In this document: one piece after another, positions 8,775 to 18,335 of the stretch | How positions within the stretch are numbered: position 1 is the stretch's first letter | Layout of the letters: each line of letters begins with the position of its first letter | From: GCA-2724215 sp015660315 | Lineage (GTDB): Bacteria; Latescibacterota; UBA2968; UBA8231 | Reading direction: 5' to 3' | DNA: 64,000 nucleotides | Assembly: GCA_029941315.1 (NCBI GenBank) | Contig: JAPYQE010000002.1 | Coordinates: 1-64,000, forward strand | Made by a program: the position numbers and the translations under genes | The notes under the pieces: generated by a model | Databases searched by the model: none | What the model saw: the letters and a program-made list of their open reading frames with translations, nothing else | What the model was told of the DNA's origin: nothing

Positions 8775-9424
8775 AACGCATCCTGTTCGCCGCAGCATCC
8801 CTTGTATTAATCGCGGTTTTCTTTGTTGCTGCCTCGTACTACAAAAATCAGCGGGCAGCAGAACTCGGTTTTATGGCCCAGGAGCAGGCCTCGACATTTG
8901 TTCGGCCGCATTCGCCCACGCTCGGCAGCGACGACGCCAAGGTCTACATCGTCAAATTTACCGATCCCGCGTGCGAGACTTGTGCGTCGTTCTCGCCATT
9001 CATCAAGCAGGCCATGGAGGCTTTTCCCGGCCAGATCAAGGTCGTCATCCGTTATGCCCCCTTTCATGAGGGAGCCGACGGGGCCGTCCGCATACTCGAA
9101 GCAGCGAGAAAACAAGGGAAATTCTGGGAAACCTTGCAGTTGCTTTATCAGCGACAGAGCACCTGGACCCAGCACCATCGCGTGGTGCTGGACGAGATCT
9201 GGCAGTTTCTGCCCGAGGTGGGGCTCGACGTCGAGCGCGTGAAAGAAGATATGAGGGACCCGAGTATCGCGGCGATTATCGAGCAAGATCTGGCCGATGC
9301 CAGAGCGCTGGGCGTACGCAAAACACCGGGTTTTTTCGTCAATGGGAAACCGCTTGAGCCCTTCGGAGCCCGCCCCCTCACGGCACTGATCAAGGCTGAG
9401 ATCCGGGAGAAGTATCCCGAGTGA
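8771..9424 (+). CDS. DsbA-family thiol:disulfide oxidoreductase
   Basis: 217 residues with an N-terminal signal anchor (residues ~4-22), so it is probably periplasmic and membrane-tethered. The thioredoxin-fold active site is DPACETCASF (C68, C71), followed by an alpha-helical insertion and the cis-proline segment RKTPGFFVNGKPL. These are typical of the BdbD/DsbA_4-type thioredoxin family. The start is fixed by the ATGA overlap with the DsbB-like gene. As the last gene of the reductase-isomerase-DsbB-DsbA operon it should introduce disulfides into exported proteins, re-oxidised by its neighbour. Confidence 0.9.
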   Translation: MKRILFAAASLVLIAVFFVAASYYKNQRAAELGFMAQEQASTFVRPHSPTLGSDDAKVYIVKFTDPACETCASFSPFIKQAMEAFPGQIKVVIRYAPFHEGADGAVRILEAARKQGKFWETLQLLYQRQSTWTQHHRVVLDEIWQFLPEVGLDVERVKEDMRDPSIAAIIEQDLADARALGVRKTPGFFVNGKPLEPFGARPLTALIKAEIREKYPE

Positions 9425-9904
9425 ATAATCTCCTACCCTTCTACGCCCTCATTGACTGGAATCCGCCATGCACAATAAGTTCGTCAACCTGCTCGCTCGT
9501 TCTTTTGCGCACTCGCCTCTGCAATCCCGGCCGAGCTAGGCCATGCCCGCCCCCTCTGACCTTCCGGTATCCATCTAAAATCCCCACTCGATCGCACGCA
9601 AATCCTCAATAAACGACACCCTCTATAGCATCTGCGTCTTACTTGCGGGCCGCTACCACGAAAACCCGGACAAGGCATACCCCGTATAATTGCCGCTCAA
9701 GAGCTGCATAATCCCATCAAGCCCAGAGCCTACCGTCACGGATTACGTGCCTTATATGCGCAAAGACCATTGCCATCAGCGCGAATGTCCTAGGACGCGA
9801 CGTGGGTCGCTACCGCATTAATTTTGAGGGGGGGGATTTGATTATGTAGACGGCTACGCCTAAATGCACAGGATCGCGGATTGAAGAATATGACCGGACC
9901 TGTA
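9425..9904. other. Intergenic stretch with a decayed secreted-protein start
   Basis: No intact gene is visible between the DsbA-like gene and metX. From 9467 an ATG opens MHNKFVNLLA; a shift of frame then gives FFCALASAIPAELG, which looks like a signal-peptide core with cleavage site. Stops follow in all frames. A run of eight G occurs near 9828-9835. It is best read as the remnant of a secreted-protein gene, with low confidence. Confidence 0.3.
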
Positions 9905-11074
9905 TTATCGGCCCAGTATATACGCCAAATGAGGCGTAAAAAGCTCGGGTTCCAAAAGAAAGGAGTCGTGCCCTTTCTCCGAATGCACGGTGATCCGCAT
10001 ATTGCGCACCCCTACCTGCTTTAACACGCCCGCCATTTCCTCCTGCCATTCGGGATAGAAACAGACATCCGAATCAATGCTAAAGATCAAATAGTTCTGC
10101 TCGCGGCAACGCGCGAACAACTCGTCCATAGACTCGGCACCCGATTCGGCGACCAGGTCAAAACGTTGCCAAAAGTCGACGATGCGCAAAAAGCTATTGG
10201 CGTCGAAACGCTCGATGAATTTGTGCCCCTGGTAGAGCATATACGACTCGAGCGGGTTGGCCAACGGATACCAGGAAAAGTTAGCCGCTGTGGGCAGCAC
10301 CTCCTGCCGGGCACGATCCTGCATCGTGTATAGCGATACATAGGTCTTGTGGCTGATCATGCGCGCCAAGGCCAAGCCGCGGTCAGGGCTCGGCCCCTCA
10401 TAATAATCGCCGCCACAAAAATGTGGGTCGTGTTCGATCGCGCAAATCTGCTCAAAGTTGTGAATGCGCTGTAGAGGTTTCACTTCTATGCTGGCAGCAA
10501 TAGGCACTACGACATCTACACGCTGCGGATAGCGCGTCGCCAAACTCAGGCACATCATGCCGCCCAGCGATGCACCGATTACGGCGTGTAACTTTTCAAT
10601 CTCTAAATGATCGAGCAATTGCATCTGCGAATCGACGACATCAGCGACAGAGACGTGTGGAAAGCTCGAGCCGTAGGGCTTGCCCGTCGCCGGATCGAGC
10701 GAAGACGGCCCCGTCGACCCATAACACCCGCCCAAATAATTGGCGCAAATCACATAAAAGCGTCGCGTGTCGATCGCTTTGTCCGGCCCAACAAAATCGT
10801 CCCACCACCCCACTTGGCATTCACTCGTCCAACGCTTACCCGCCCCGGACACCGATTCAGTAAAACCGGCGACGTGGTGACTGCCTGACAACGCGTGAAA
10901 GAGCAATATAGCATTGTCGCGTTTTTCGTTTAATTCACCATGCGTTTCATATGCCAGAGTAATAGGCCCCAATACCTCGCCGTTGCCCAGCCGCATGGGT
11001 TCGTCTTCGGCAAAAGTGTGGAGCCGGGTCTCGACGGACCCGACTCCATATGCTTTTTCGCTGTACCCGGTCAA
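9905..11074 (-). CDS. metX: Homoserine O-acetyltransferase (MetX family)
   Basis: 389 residues, normal for MetX, an alpha/beta-hydrolase that acylates L-homoserine in methionine synthesis. Motifs are AYETHGELN, the substrate pocket NYLGGCYGSTGPSS, the nucleophile elbow GASLGGM (S169), the Asp in SIDSDVCFYP and the His in GHDSFLLE. Acetyl and succinyl donors cannot be separated with confidence by eye. The start at 11074 lies only 9 bases past the stop of metY on the same strand, so the two are one operon. This direct-sulfhydrylation pair is common in bacteria without the transsulfuration route. Confidence 0.92.
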   Translation of the reverse strand: MTGYSEKAYGVGSVETRLHTFAEDEPMRLGNGEVLGPITLAYETHGELNEKRDNAILLFHALSGSHHVAGFTESVSGAGKRWTSECQVGWWDDFVGPDKAIDTRRFYVICANYLGGCYGSTGPSSLDPATGKPYGSSFPHVSVADVVDSQMQLLDHLEIEKLHAVIGASLGGMMCLSLATRYPQRVDVVVPIAASIEVKPLQRIHNFEQICAIEHDPHFCGGDYYEGPSPDRGLALARMISHKTYVSLYTMQDRARQEVLPTAANFSWYPLANPLESYMLYQGHKFIERFDANSFLRIVDFWQRFDLVAESGAESMDELFARCREQNYLIFSIDSDVCFYPEWQEEMAGVLKQVGVRNMRITVHSEKGHDSFLLEPELFTPHLAYILGR

Positions 11075-11083
11075 ACCGTTCCC

Positions 11084-12364
11084 TTAGGCCGTCGCTGCAG
11101 CCAAGGCCTGATCGATATCCTCGATTAGGTCGCTGGCAGTTTCCAGGCCGATCGACAGACGCACGAGTTCGGGTGTAATGCCACCCGCCCGCTGCTCTTC
11201 TTCACCCAACTGCGAATGCGTGGTCGTGGCCGGGTGGATTGCCAAGCTCTTGGCGTCGCCGACATTGGCCAAGTGGGAAAACAGACCCAAGCTGTCGATA
11301 AACTTGCTGCCGGCCTCACCACCGCCTTTGATGCCGAAGATCACCATCGCCCCGCCCTTGCCATCGGTATACTTTTGATTCAAGGCATACGAGGGATCGC
11401 CCTCGAGGCCGGGGAAACGCACCCATTCGACTGCGCTGTGCGCTTGCAGATGCTTAGCCACGGCCAGCGTGTTTTCGCAATGGCGGTCCATGCGCAGCGG
11501 CAAAGTCTCGATGCCCTGCAAAAACATCCACGCGTTATCGGGCGAGATACAGGCGCCCAGGTTGCGCAGCGGCACCACGCGCATCCGCAGGATATAAGCT
11601 AGCGGGTTCAATTCGCCCAGATCATGCGCCCAACGCACGCCGTGATAACTCGGCTCCGGCTCGATCATCAATGGGAACTTGTCCGACTGCCAGTTGAATT
11701 TACCCGAGTCAACGACAATGCCGCCGATGCCGGTGCCATGCCCGCCCAGCCACTTGGTCAACGAGTGCACGACGATGTCGGCGCCGTGTTCGATCGGGCG
11801 CTGCAGATAAGGCGTAGTAAAGGTGCTGTCCACCACCAAGGGCAAGCCATGCGCGTGCGCAACCTCGGCGATCGCCTCGATATCAACGATATCCAGCACT
11901 GGATTGCCAATGGTCTCACAGAAGATCAGTTTTGTCTTCGGCGTGATCGCCTTGGCGAAGTTTTCCGGATCCTTGGGATCGACGAATTTCGTATTAATAT
12001 TAAACTGCGGCAGGATATCGTTGAACTGCGTGTAGGTCCCGCCGTAGAGGTTATTGGCCGAGACGATCTCATCGCCCGCTTTGCAAAGGTTGATCACGGC
12101 GTAGAAAATAGCGCTGGTGCCCGAGGACAGGGCCAGCGAGGCCATACCGCCGTCGAGGGCCGCCATGCGCTGTTCCAACACGTCCTGGGTTGGGTTCATA
12201 ATGCGCGTGTATATATTACCCAGCTCTTTGAGTGCAAAGAGGTTAGCCGCGTGCTCAGTGTCTTTAAAAAGGTATGCCGTCGTGCGATGCACAGGCACTC
12301 CGCGCGACAATGTCGACGGGTCGGGCTCTTGGCCGGCATGCAAACATAGGGTTTCAAAATTCAT
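11084..12364 (-). CDS. metY: O-acetylhomoserine sulfhydrylase (aminocarboxypropyltransferase)
   Basis: A 426-residue PLP enzyme of the Cys/Met metabolism family. It makes homocysteine from O-acetylhomoserine and sulfide. The N-terminus FETLCLHAG and the lysine that binds PLP (SLTKWLGGHG, K204) are clear, as is VVDSTFTTPYLQRP. The length and the insertions (HGVRWAHDLG) match MetY rather than MetB/MetC. The start has AGGAG upstream. It is first in the metY-metX operon. I searched the 240-base leader for SAM or SAH riboswitch cores and saw none. Confidence 0.94.
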   Translation of the reverse strand: MNFETLCLHAGQEPDPSTLSRGVPVHRTTAYLFKDTEHAANLFALKELGNIYTRIMNPTQDVLEQRMAALDGGMASLALSSGTSAIFYAVINLCKAGDEIVSANNLYGGTYTQFNDILPQFNINTKFVDPKDPENFAKAITPKTKLIFCETIGNPVLDIVDIEAIAEVAHAHGLPLVVDSTFTTPYLQRPIEHGADIVVHSLTKWLGGHGTGIGGIVVDSGKFNWQSDKFPLMIEPEPSYHGVRWAHDLGELNPLAYILRMRVVPLRNLGACISPDNAWMFLQGIETLPLRMDRHCENTLAVAKHLQAHSAVEWVRFPGLEGDPSYALNQKYTDGKGGAMVIFGIKGGGEAGSKFIDSLGLFSHLANVGDAKSLAIHPATTTHSQLGEEEQRAGGITPELVRLSIGLETASDLIEDIDQALAAATA

Positions 12365-12605
12365 GGTTCAAGGCTCCTATCGGTGTGGGTAAAGTGCTGC
12401 GACGAGCGCCTATTGAAATTAGCGATTCTATATGTGCTGGCAAGACCAATAATCTGAATGCTGCTCGCCCTTGGGTCTACCGGGATAGATCAGATGGGGC
12501 TATTCTTTTGTAGCCACTACGACAAGACCTTGCGCAATACTGCGCGTTTTTTTGTACATCGTAGCGCGTGCCCATTTATGCCATTACTTAATTTATTGGT
12601 AAAAA

Positions 12606-13850
12606 TTGAACAAAAATACCAGTGCTGATAGCGCGCGTGATATCAACTGGCTATCGCTGATGTGCTTTGCTTTTCCCATGTTCCAAGGGCTGTCCATAAC
12701 GCTGGTGCCGCTACGCATGGCAAGTATGGGCTTGAGCGAGACCTCTATTGGTCTAGTGCAAGCACTGCCAGGTTTAATGGTATTGGCACTGGGTGCGCCC
12801 TTTGCGCAGATGGCCAATACGCGCTGGCGTAGTGCGACATTGGTGATAGTCTTTGCGTTAGTGGGGACGTCATCCTTGTTATATGGCTATGCCGATACGG
12901 CGGTAGGCTTGATCTTACCCCAGCTCTTAATGGGTATTAGTTCTTGCGCCTTTTATGGCAATATGCTCGCCGTGTCCTTTCAGCTTAAAGGCGGTGCAAA
13001 TCAAGGAGCCGTACAGGGACGGATCACGGCTTTCCAGGGCATGGGCGTTTTTGCCGGACCGCTTTTGGGCGGTTGGTTGTTGCCGTGGGGTGCGACCTGG
13101 GCCTTTCTGCCCGGTGCCTTGTGCGCGCTAATTGGCGCGTGGGCAGCGGCGCAACTCTCTCCCTCGCAGGATATGGAGGAGCGGCCGGGCATGGTTCGTT
13201 ATCTACTTAGTTCATATGGGCGCTGGTATCGTGTGATGACGAGGCGACCGACAGTACAGTTGGGCATGGTCCTAGTGGCATTGAGTTCATTTCAGTTTTA
13301 CGTAACGGGTGGTGTGTTCTATTTGGTCTATGCTAGCTCTCTGGGCATCGGCGCCTTTTGGGCAGCGGGTCTGATGAGTGGGCGAGAGCTCTTGGGCGGT
13401 TTGGTGCGCTTTTCTTTTGGCATCGTCGCCAAGCGCTTTGGTGCACTCATGCTATTGGTGTTGGCTATTATCCTGGGTGCACTGGCATTGGCCTGCCTGC
13501 CGCTGGCCCACTCGTTGTGGGGGCTTGCCGCAATTACTTTGGCACTGGGTATTGCCGGTGCTTTTGTGCCGCCGGGGCTCAATCTATTAGCCGGCGCATC
13601 GGCAGCACCACAGGAACAGTCCTTTGCCATATTGTGTTTGGCGACGGGACACTTCTGCGTACAAACGCTGACAGCACCGCTCGTCGGGGTGCTACTGGCT
13701 TCTCGCGGCTATGAGAGCAGCTACCCGCTTATCGCATTGCTGTGGATCGCGCTGGCGCTCTTAACCTTAAAAATTGGGCGCGGCGTATTGCACTGCCGCG
13801 CCAAGGAAGCAGCAGCTCTTGATCGTGTCGGGGTAGATGAAGGTACCTAA
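12606..13850 (+). CDS. MFS transporter
   Basis: About 414 residues with roughly 12 hydrophobic helices, and the MFS-type loop QMANTRWRSATL between helices 2 and 3. No substrate-specific signature is recognisable. The assigned start is TTG at 12606 with only a weak ribosome-binding site; ATG at 12660 (MCFAFPMFQ) would remove 18 polar residues and still leave helix 1, so the start is uncertain. It diverges from metY and converges with the MFS gene at 13944-15146. Confidence 0.82.
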   Translation: MNKNTSADSARDINWLSLMCFAFPMFQGLSITLVPLRMASMGLSETSIGLVQALPGLMVLALGAPFAQMANTRWRSATLVIVFALVGTSSLLYGYADTAVGLILPQLLMGISSCAFYGNMLAVSFQLKGGANQGAVQGRITAFQGMGVFAGPLLGGWLLPWGATWAFLPGALCALIGAWAAAQLSPSQDMEERPGMVRYLLSSYGRWYRVMTRRPTVQLGMVLVALSSFQFYVTGGVFYLVYASSLGIGAFWAAGLMSGRELLGGLVRFSFGIVAKRFGALMLLVLAIILGALALACLPLAHSLWGLAAITLALGIAGAFVPPGLNLLAGASAAPQEQSFAILCLATGHFCVQTLTAPLVGVLLASRGYESSYPLIALLWIALALLTLKIGRGVLHCRAKEAAALDRVGVDEGT

Positions 13851-13943
13851 ACGAATTCGACCATGCCCGGTTCCTCGCCACAGGCCGCGTATCCCAAAGG
13901 GATGCCTGCGAATATGCCCCTCATCATGGAATGTTATGTGAAG

Positions 13944-15146
13944 TTAATTGGGGCTGCCCTTAGGACGCAGCACAAAGACGGCATACATCACCAACCCCAC
14001 GGCCAAGTTGGCCAGCGCCACAAGAAATACCGAACCGGGCCCCACAGACTCAAAGAGTTGCCCCACGACCCACGGCACCGCCATGCCACCTGCGCTGGAG
14101 CCGACAAAAAACCAACCCGTCACCCGTCCCGTAATCGGCATACGTTCCCCGGCAAGCGACAACACAGTGGCGAACATCGGTGCCACGGCAAGACCGCTGA
14201 TAATGGTCGCCAGCCAAATCACGGCAACGCCCTGTGGTTCGACTAGGGCAACAATAGACCCCACGGCACATCCGGCAAGGCAGAACAACAGAATCGCGGA
14301 TGGTGCCATGCGAGCGGCCAGCGGTATGGCCAGTACGCGACCGAAAGTGAAGACGCCCCAGAAAACAGACGTCAACAGCGCGGCACCGCCCTCGTCCGCC
14401 ACATTCTGCGTCAGCGCGTAGGTGAAGATCCAGTTGCCGAAACCGACTTCAGCGCCGACGGTAGCAAACAATAGTCCGGCCACGAGGAAAATTGTCGTGC
14501 GATGCCGCGCCAGCGATTCTGTACGTTCCCGCACGTGGACTGCAATCGGCGGGCTTGGCAGGAACAGCAACAAAATAATAACCGGTACCATCAATGCCGC
14601 CAAAGACCAATAAGCCGTCGTCACAGTCCCCTGCATCTGTCCCATGGTGAAGGTAATAATCAACGGTGAGAGCATAGCACCCACGCCGAAGAAGAGATGA
14701 AGCCCGTTCATCCAGGGCCCCAATCCCGTGGGGAATAGCCAGGTCAACAGGGTATTGCCACCGACGTCGAGCGTACCCTCAGCAGCACCAAGACAGACAA
14801 AGACGCCTATCAGCACCTGCAACGTGGGGCTCAGAGGCGCCAGGACCATAGTAACCGCCATAAGGGCCAGCATACCGGCCATCAGCGGATGGCCCGGGAA
14901 TCGGTCGTACAATCGTCCACCGAGCATGGCCCCGAGCAGATAGCCCGTGGACCGGGCGAGGAAGACACTGCTCAGGGCGCCGAGGGACACGCCGGTAAGA
15001 TCTGCCAGTGCCGGTAGCGTCGGTCCAATCGAGGAGAGTATGAGCCCGAGGGCGACAAAAGCACTGTAGTAGGCGCAGACACGCCAGAGTCGGCCCGTGC
15101 GGTTCATAGAGTGAGTATCACAGCGATCTATCTTGCGCCCAGTCAT
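13944..15146 (-). CDS. MFS transporter, possible fucose-permease type
   Basis: 400 residues with about 12 helices. GRLYDRFPGHPLMAG after helix 2 is the MFS motif A region. GAAEGTLDVGGNTLLTWLF and FGVGAMLSPLI resemble the fucose permease/FHS group, which carries sugars by proton symport. The start is coupled to the preceding PhyH gene by an ATGA overlap (15143-15146), although an internal ATG at 15107 would match the family start better. Co-transcription with a PhyH oxygenase suggests uptake of the oxygenase's substrate or a product; this is inference. Confidence 0.82.
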   Translation of the reverse strand: MTGRKIDRCDTHSMNRTGRLWRVCAYYSAFVALGLILSSIGPTLPALADLTGVSLGALSSVFLARSTGYLLGAMLGGRLYDRFPGHPLMAGMLALMAVTMVLAPLSPTLQVLIGVFVCLGAAEGTLDVGGNTLLTWLFPTGLGPWMNGLHLFFGVGAMLSPLIITFTMGQMQGTVTTAYWSLAALMVPVIILLLFLPSPPIAVHVRERTESLARHRTTIFLVAGLLFATVGAEVGFGNWIFTYALTQNVADEGGAALLTSVFWGVFTFGRVLAIPLAARMAPSAILLFCLAGCAVGSIVALVEPQGVAVIWLATIISGLAVAPMFATVLSLAGERMPITGRVTGWFFVGSSAGGMAVPWVVGQLFESVGPGSVFLVALANLAVGLVMYAVFVLRPKGSPN

Positions 15147-16021
15147 CTGCGGTTACTGCTCTCGGCACTGCGGCGAAAACGATCCATACGCGCCCGATCC
15201 TCTTCTGAGCCAATGACCCAGCTATTGGGCGAGCGCGGTTCGCCGAGTAACCAGCGCTCTTCTGCTGTAAAATGCGACATATCGCCTTCGTAAGGCACGG
15301 GCCGATGCAGTGGGTGCATCATGGTGGGGCAATATTGAAAATAGACGATGGTGCGCGGAGTGTCGGTCAGGTTGGGTAGTGCCCGATGCCAAATGGCATT
15401 GTGAAAGGCGATGATAGTGCCGGCTTTGCCCTTCACTATAACGTGGCCCGTGACAAAGTCGTCGTCGCGAGGCCGGGTAAAAGGTCTGCGGTGAATCGAC
15501 TCTTGTGCGTGTAGAATTTTTTTGTGGTGAGAGCCGCGAATGACTTCCAGGGTGCCGCAATCGTCCTCTAACGCGTCGCTCATAAAATACCCAAAACGCA
15601 GGGTGTGCAGCGGGCAGCGACCGTCTACTTCGGGGAAACCGAGTGGACCATCTGAATGCCAGATCAGTGCTTGGGGATCGTGGCCATCTACCGCGCGACA
15701 TTTGCGAGTCCACTTGTCCTGGCCTAAATGAAACATCGGGCCAAATATATCGTAACTTAGTTGCAGGGCAGGTTTATAGGTGAGTAGCTCGCGGAAGACG
15801 GGATCTCGTTCTACGATATTCGTCTCACTGAATCCGCGCTCGGCGGCGACGGCTGCCGGAATCTGTGCACAGTGTGTATCGATATAGGCGTTGGCGCACT
15901 CTATGGTGCTCGTGGGCAAAGTAATGGGCAGCGTAACATAGGTATCTCGATCTATGCCTTCGAGGCATTGCTCACGCTGGGCATCGGTGAGGGAATGTTC
16001 TGTATAAGCCTCAGTTGTCAC
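15143..16021 (-). CDS. Phytanoyl-CoA dioxygenase (PhyH) family protein
   Basis: An Fe(II)/2-oxoglutarate oxygenase of ~292 residues with a complete core. It has LIWHSDGP (His-x-Asp at ~122/124), a GTLEVIRGSHHKK segment, the distal His in FHNAIWHRALPN (~212) and the 2-oxoglutarate Arg in PRTIVYFQY. I chose GTG at 16021, because AGGAAAGG sits 6 bases upstream and the product then has family length. ATG at 16222 would add 67 residues without PhyH similarity. It is translationally coupled to the MFS gene at 13944-15146. The substrate is unknown; bacterial members hydroxylate diverse small molecules. Confidence 0.85.
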   Translation of the reverse strand: MTTEAYTEHSLTDAQREQCLEGIDRDTYVTLPITLPTSTIECANAYIDTHCAQIPAAVAAERGFSETNIVERDPVFRELLTYKPALQLSYDIFGPMFHLGQDKWTRKCRAVDGHDPQALIWHSDGPLGFPEVDGRCPLHTLRFGYFMSDALEDDCGTLEVIRGSHHKKILHAQESIHRRPFTRPRDDDFVTGHVIVKGKAGTIIAFHNAIWHRALPNLTDTPRTIVYFQYCPTMMHPLHRPVPYEGDMSHFTAEERWLLGEPRSPNSWVIGSEEDRARMDRFRRSAESSNRR

Positions 16022-16256
16022 GTACGACCTTTCCTCACGCAGTAGAATTAATTGATGCGTAGTTAAGTCTGGATTGGAACGAAGGTCAATAGTTATATGG
16101 TATATCGTCTTCAATGTCTCTAATTCTTGCGACCAAGGCGAGTGTCGAATATTATAACGAACATCGCAAATATTTCCGTACGGTCGGAAATACGGCAAAA
16201 TGGTATCCGATCGAGAAATCAAATGAATGCACCCCTCTTAATGGCAGGTGCCGCTG

Positions 16257-17273
16257 ATGAAGATTGACCTTCGTTCGGATTTTACCGCCCGGCCCACAAA
16301 AGCGATGGTAGAGGCCATGGTCCGAGCCGCCGAGATGCCGAGCGGGTTCGGGCTGCGCGAGGATCCCACCGTCGTTCGTCTGGAGGCGCTTGCCGCCGAG
16401 ATACTGGGCAAAGAGGACGCGCTCTTCGTGCCAACCTGCATGATGGCAAATCAAATTGCCATCCACGTTTGCTGCCGCCCCGGCGATGTCTTCCTGACCG
16501 AGGCTGAGGCGCATGTGGTCACTTCTGAGTCCGCGGCCGCTGCGGTGCTGAGCGGAGCCATGCCGCGCTGCGTGGCGGCAGTCAATGGTGCCTTCGATCT
16601 AGATGACCTCGCCGCCGCGCTCAAACCAGGTGCGGCGCTGGTGTTGCAGGAGAACACGCACGTCCGTTCTGGAGGCCGTGTCGTTGCCTTTGAACACATG
16701 CAAGCTATCGCCGAAATGGCACGCGCCCAGGGAGTACCCGTACACCTGGATGGTGCAAGAATATTCAATGCCGCGACCGCGCTCGGCCGGCCAGCATCAG
16801 ATCTCGCACAGCTCGCGGAGACCGTTTCCTTTAACCTGAACAAGGGGCTTTGTGCACCGCTGGGTGCAATCCTCGCCGGCACAAGCGACTTTGTCAATAA
16901 CGCGCTACGCGTGCGGCAAATGTTTGGTGGCGGCTGGCGGCCAGCCGGCATTCCAGCCGCGGCCGGCATCGTTGCGCTGCAGAGCATGATTGGGCGGCTG
17001 GCTGACGATCACAGGCGAGCAAAGCGGCTGGCGGAAAAACTCGCCACGGTCGATGGAATTATCGTCGATCCGGCGTCAACTATGAGCAATATTGTGCTGG
17101 TGCGGCCGACGGCTATGGATCCTGAGACCTTATCCGCCGCACTGGAGAAGCTGGGCGTTCTTGTGTTGCCTTTTGGGCCGTCTGTTCGTCTTGTGACCCA
17201 CCGAGAAATTGACGACAACGCAGTCGAAGAAACACTGCACGCCTTTCGCTCAGCTCGCAACGGAGACGATTAG
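16257..17273 (+). CDS. Low-specificity threonine aldolase/beta-eliminating lyase
   Basis: A PLP fold-type I enzyme of ~338 residues that should cleave L-threonine or related beta-hydroxy amino acids to glycine and an aldehyde. It opens with the family start DLRSDFTARPT. The PLP-contacting Asp is in PVHLDGARIFNAA, and the Schiff-base lysine is in FNLNKGLCAPLGA (K196 from this start). GGGWRPAGIPAAAG is also typical. ATG at 16257 has AGGTG upstream; GTG at 16248 is the alternative. It diverges from the PhyH/MFS operon across a ~235-base regulatory region. Confidence 0.9.
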   Translation: MKIDLRSDFTARPTKAMVEAMVRAAEMPSGFGLREDPTVVRLEALAAEILGKEDALFVPTCMMANQIAIHVCCRPGDVFLTEAEAHVVTSESAAAAVLSGAMPRCVAAVNGAFDLDDLAAALKPGAALVLQENTHVRSGGRVVAFEHMQAIAEMARAQGVPVHLDGARIFNAATALGRPASDLAQLAETVSFNLNKGLCAPLGAILAGTSDFVNNALRVRQMFGGGWRPAGIPAAAGIVALQSMIGRLADDHRRAKRLAEKLATVDGIIVDPASTMSNIVLVRPTAMDPETLSAALEKLGVLVLPFGPSVRLVTHREIDDNAVEETLHAFRSARNGDD

Positions 17274-17501
17274 TGCAAATTGGCGTGACCCCAGAGAGTT
17301 GACCCACCTTTGTTGTGAGTATTTCTTAATACGACCAATACGTACTGGAGAGCTACTCATAAAAGGCAAAAAAACACTCACACCCTAACTGGGCCAATTG
17401 TTAGGTCCCGCACACCGCCTTATTAAACGAACACAGTCTGGCCAAAACCTTTACTCTTGAAGAGCACACTGGACAACTTTAATCCCTTTTAAGCTAAACA
17501 G

Positions 17502-17567
17502 TTGCAACTAGGCTTGGTACAATTTATTAACCATATAATGCTAATCTCTATACGCGGGTGAATAAAC
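17502..17567 (+). promoter_or_regulatory. Possible promoter of yaaA
   Basis: A perfect TATAAT (17534-17539) lies 28 bases before the yaaA start. TTGGTA at 17514-17519 could be a -35 box but leaves a 14-base spacer, shorter than optimal. The surrounding 200 bases are notably AT-rich compared with flanking genes. Nothing else is seen between 17274 and 17567. Confidence 0.35.
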
Positions 17568-18335
17568 ATGATGCTTACAGTTATCTCTCCAGCCAAAAAA
17601 CTGGACTATGCCAGCCCAGTCGCCGCTAGCGCTCATACTCAACCAAACCTTTTAGATCACTCCCAAGAACTGCTTGAAGGGCTAAAGAAACTCTCGCCAC
17701 AGGATGTCTGTGCGTTAATGGGCCTCAGCGATAAGTTGGGAGCGCTAAACTACGAGCGTTTTCAGGAATGGCATACCCCCTTTAACAGCGACAATGCCCG
17801 ACCAGCAGTACTGGCCTTTAAGGGCGATGTCTATCAAGGCTTGGATGCGGAAAGCATGAGTGATGGCGATCTCAATTGGGCGCAAGACCATTTGCGAATT
17901 TTATCGGGGCTCTACGGTGTGCTTCGCCCTCTGGATTTAATGCAGCCTTATCGCCTAGAGATGGGTACCAAGTTTGCCAATAGTCGCGGTGCTGACTTGT
18001 ACAATTTTTGGGATGGCATTATTAGCGGTGAGTTAAATGCATTACTGACAACCCCCAATGACGTTCTGCTAAATCTTGCCTCTAACGAATATTTTAAAGC
18101 CGCCCAAGAGAAAACCATCAATAGCCGCATAGTGACGCCGGTATTTATGGACGACAAAGGTGGCAAATACAAAATCATTAGCTTCTTCGCCAAAAAGGCG
18201 CGCGGATTAATGGCTGCCTTTATTATTAATAACAAAATCACTGAGGTAGAAGACATCAAAGGATTTGTTAGCGACGGCTACAGCTTCAACGCCGCCAATA
18301 GCGAGGGCGACAAATGGGTCTTCACCCGAGGCTAA
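17568..18335 (+). CDS. yaaA: Peroxide stress protein YaaA (DUF328)
   Basis: 255 residues, matching the YaaA family length. In E. coli the protein limits free iron and DNA damage during H2O2 stress. It shows the family start ISPAKKLDY, RILSGLYGVLRPLDLMQPYRLEMG, LASNEYFKA and IISFFAKKARGLMA. The similarity to gammaproteobacterial YaaA is close by eye, and the gene and its leader look more AT-rich than the neighbours, so recent transfer is plausible. It is flanked by gene-poor DNA on both sides, and no operon partner is seen. Confidence 0.92.
   Translation: MMLTVISPAKKLDYASPVAASAHTQPNLLDHSQELLEGLKKLSPQDVCALMGLSDKLGALNYERFQEWHTPFNSDNARPAVLAFKGDVYQGLDAESMSDGDLNWAQDHLRILSGLYGVLRPLDLMQPYRLEMGTKFANSRGADLYNFWDGIISGELNALLTTPNDVLLNLASNEYFKAAQEKTINSRIVTPVFMDDKGGKYKIISFFAKKARGLMAAFIINNKITEVEDIKGFVSDGYSFNAANSEGDKWVFTRG

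Noticed and set aside
12365..12605. Possible SAM/SAH riboswitch upstream of metY
   Set aside because: The minus-strand leader was read for SAM-I, SAM-II and SAH core sequences; none of the conserved stems or loops could be found.
16022..16222. N-terminal extension of the PhyH protein up to ATG 16222
   Set aside because: The extra 67 residues lack family similarity, while GTG at 16021 has a well-spaced AGGAAAGG.
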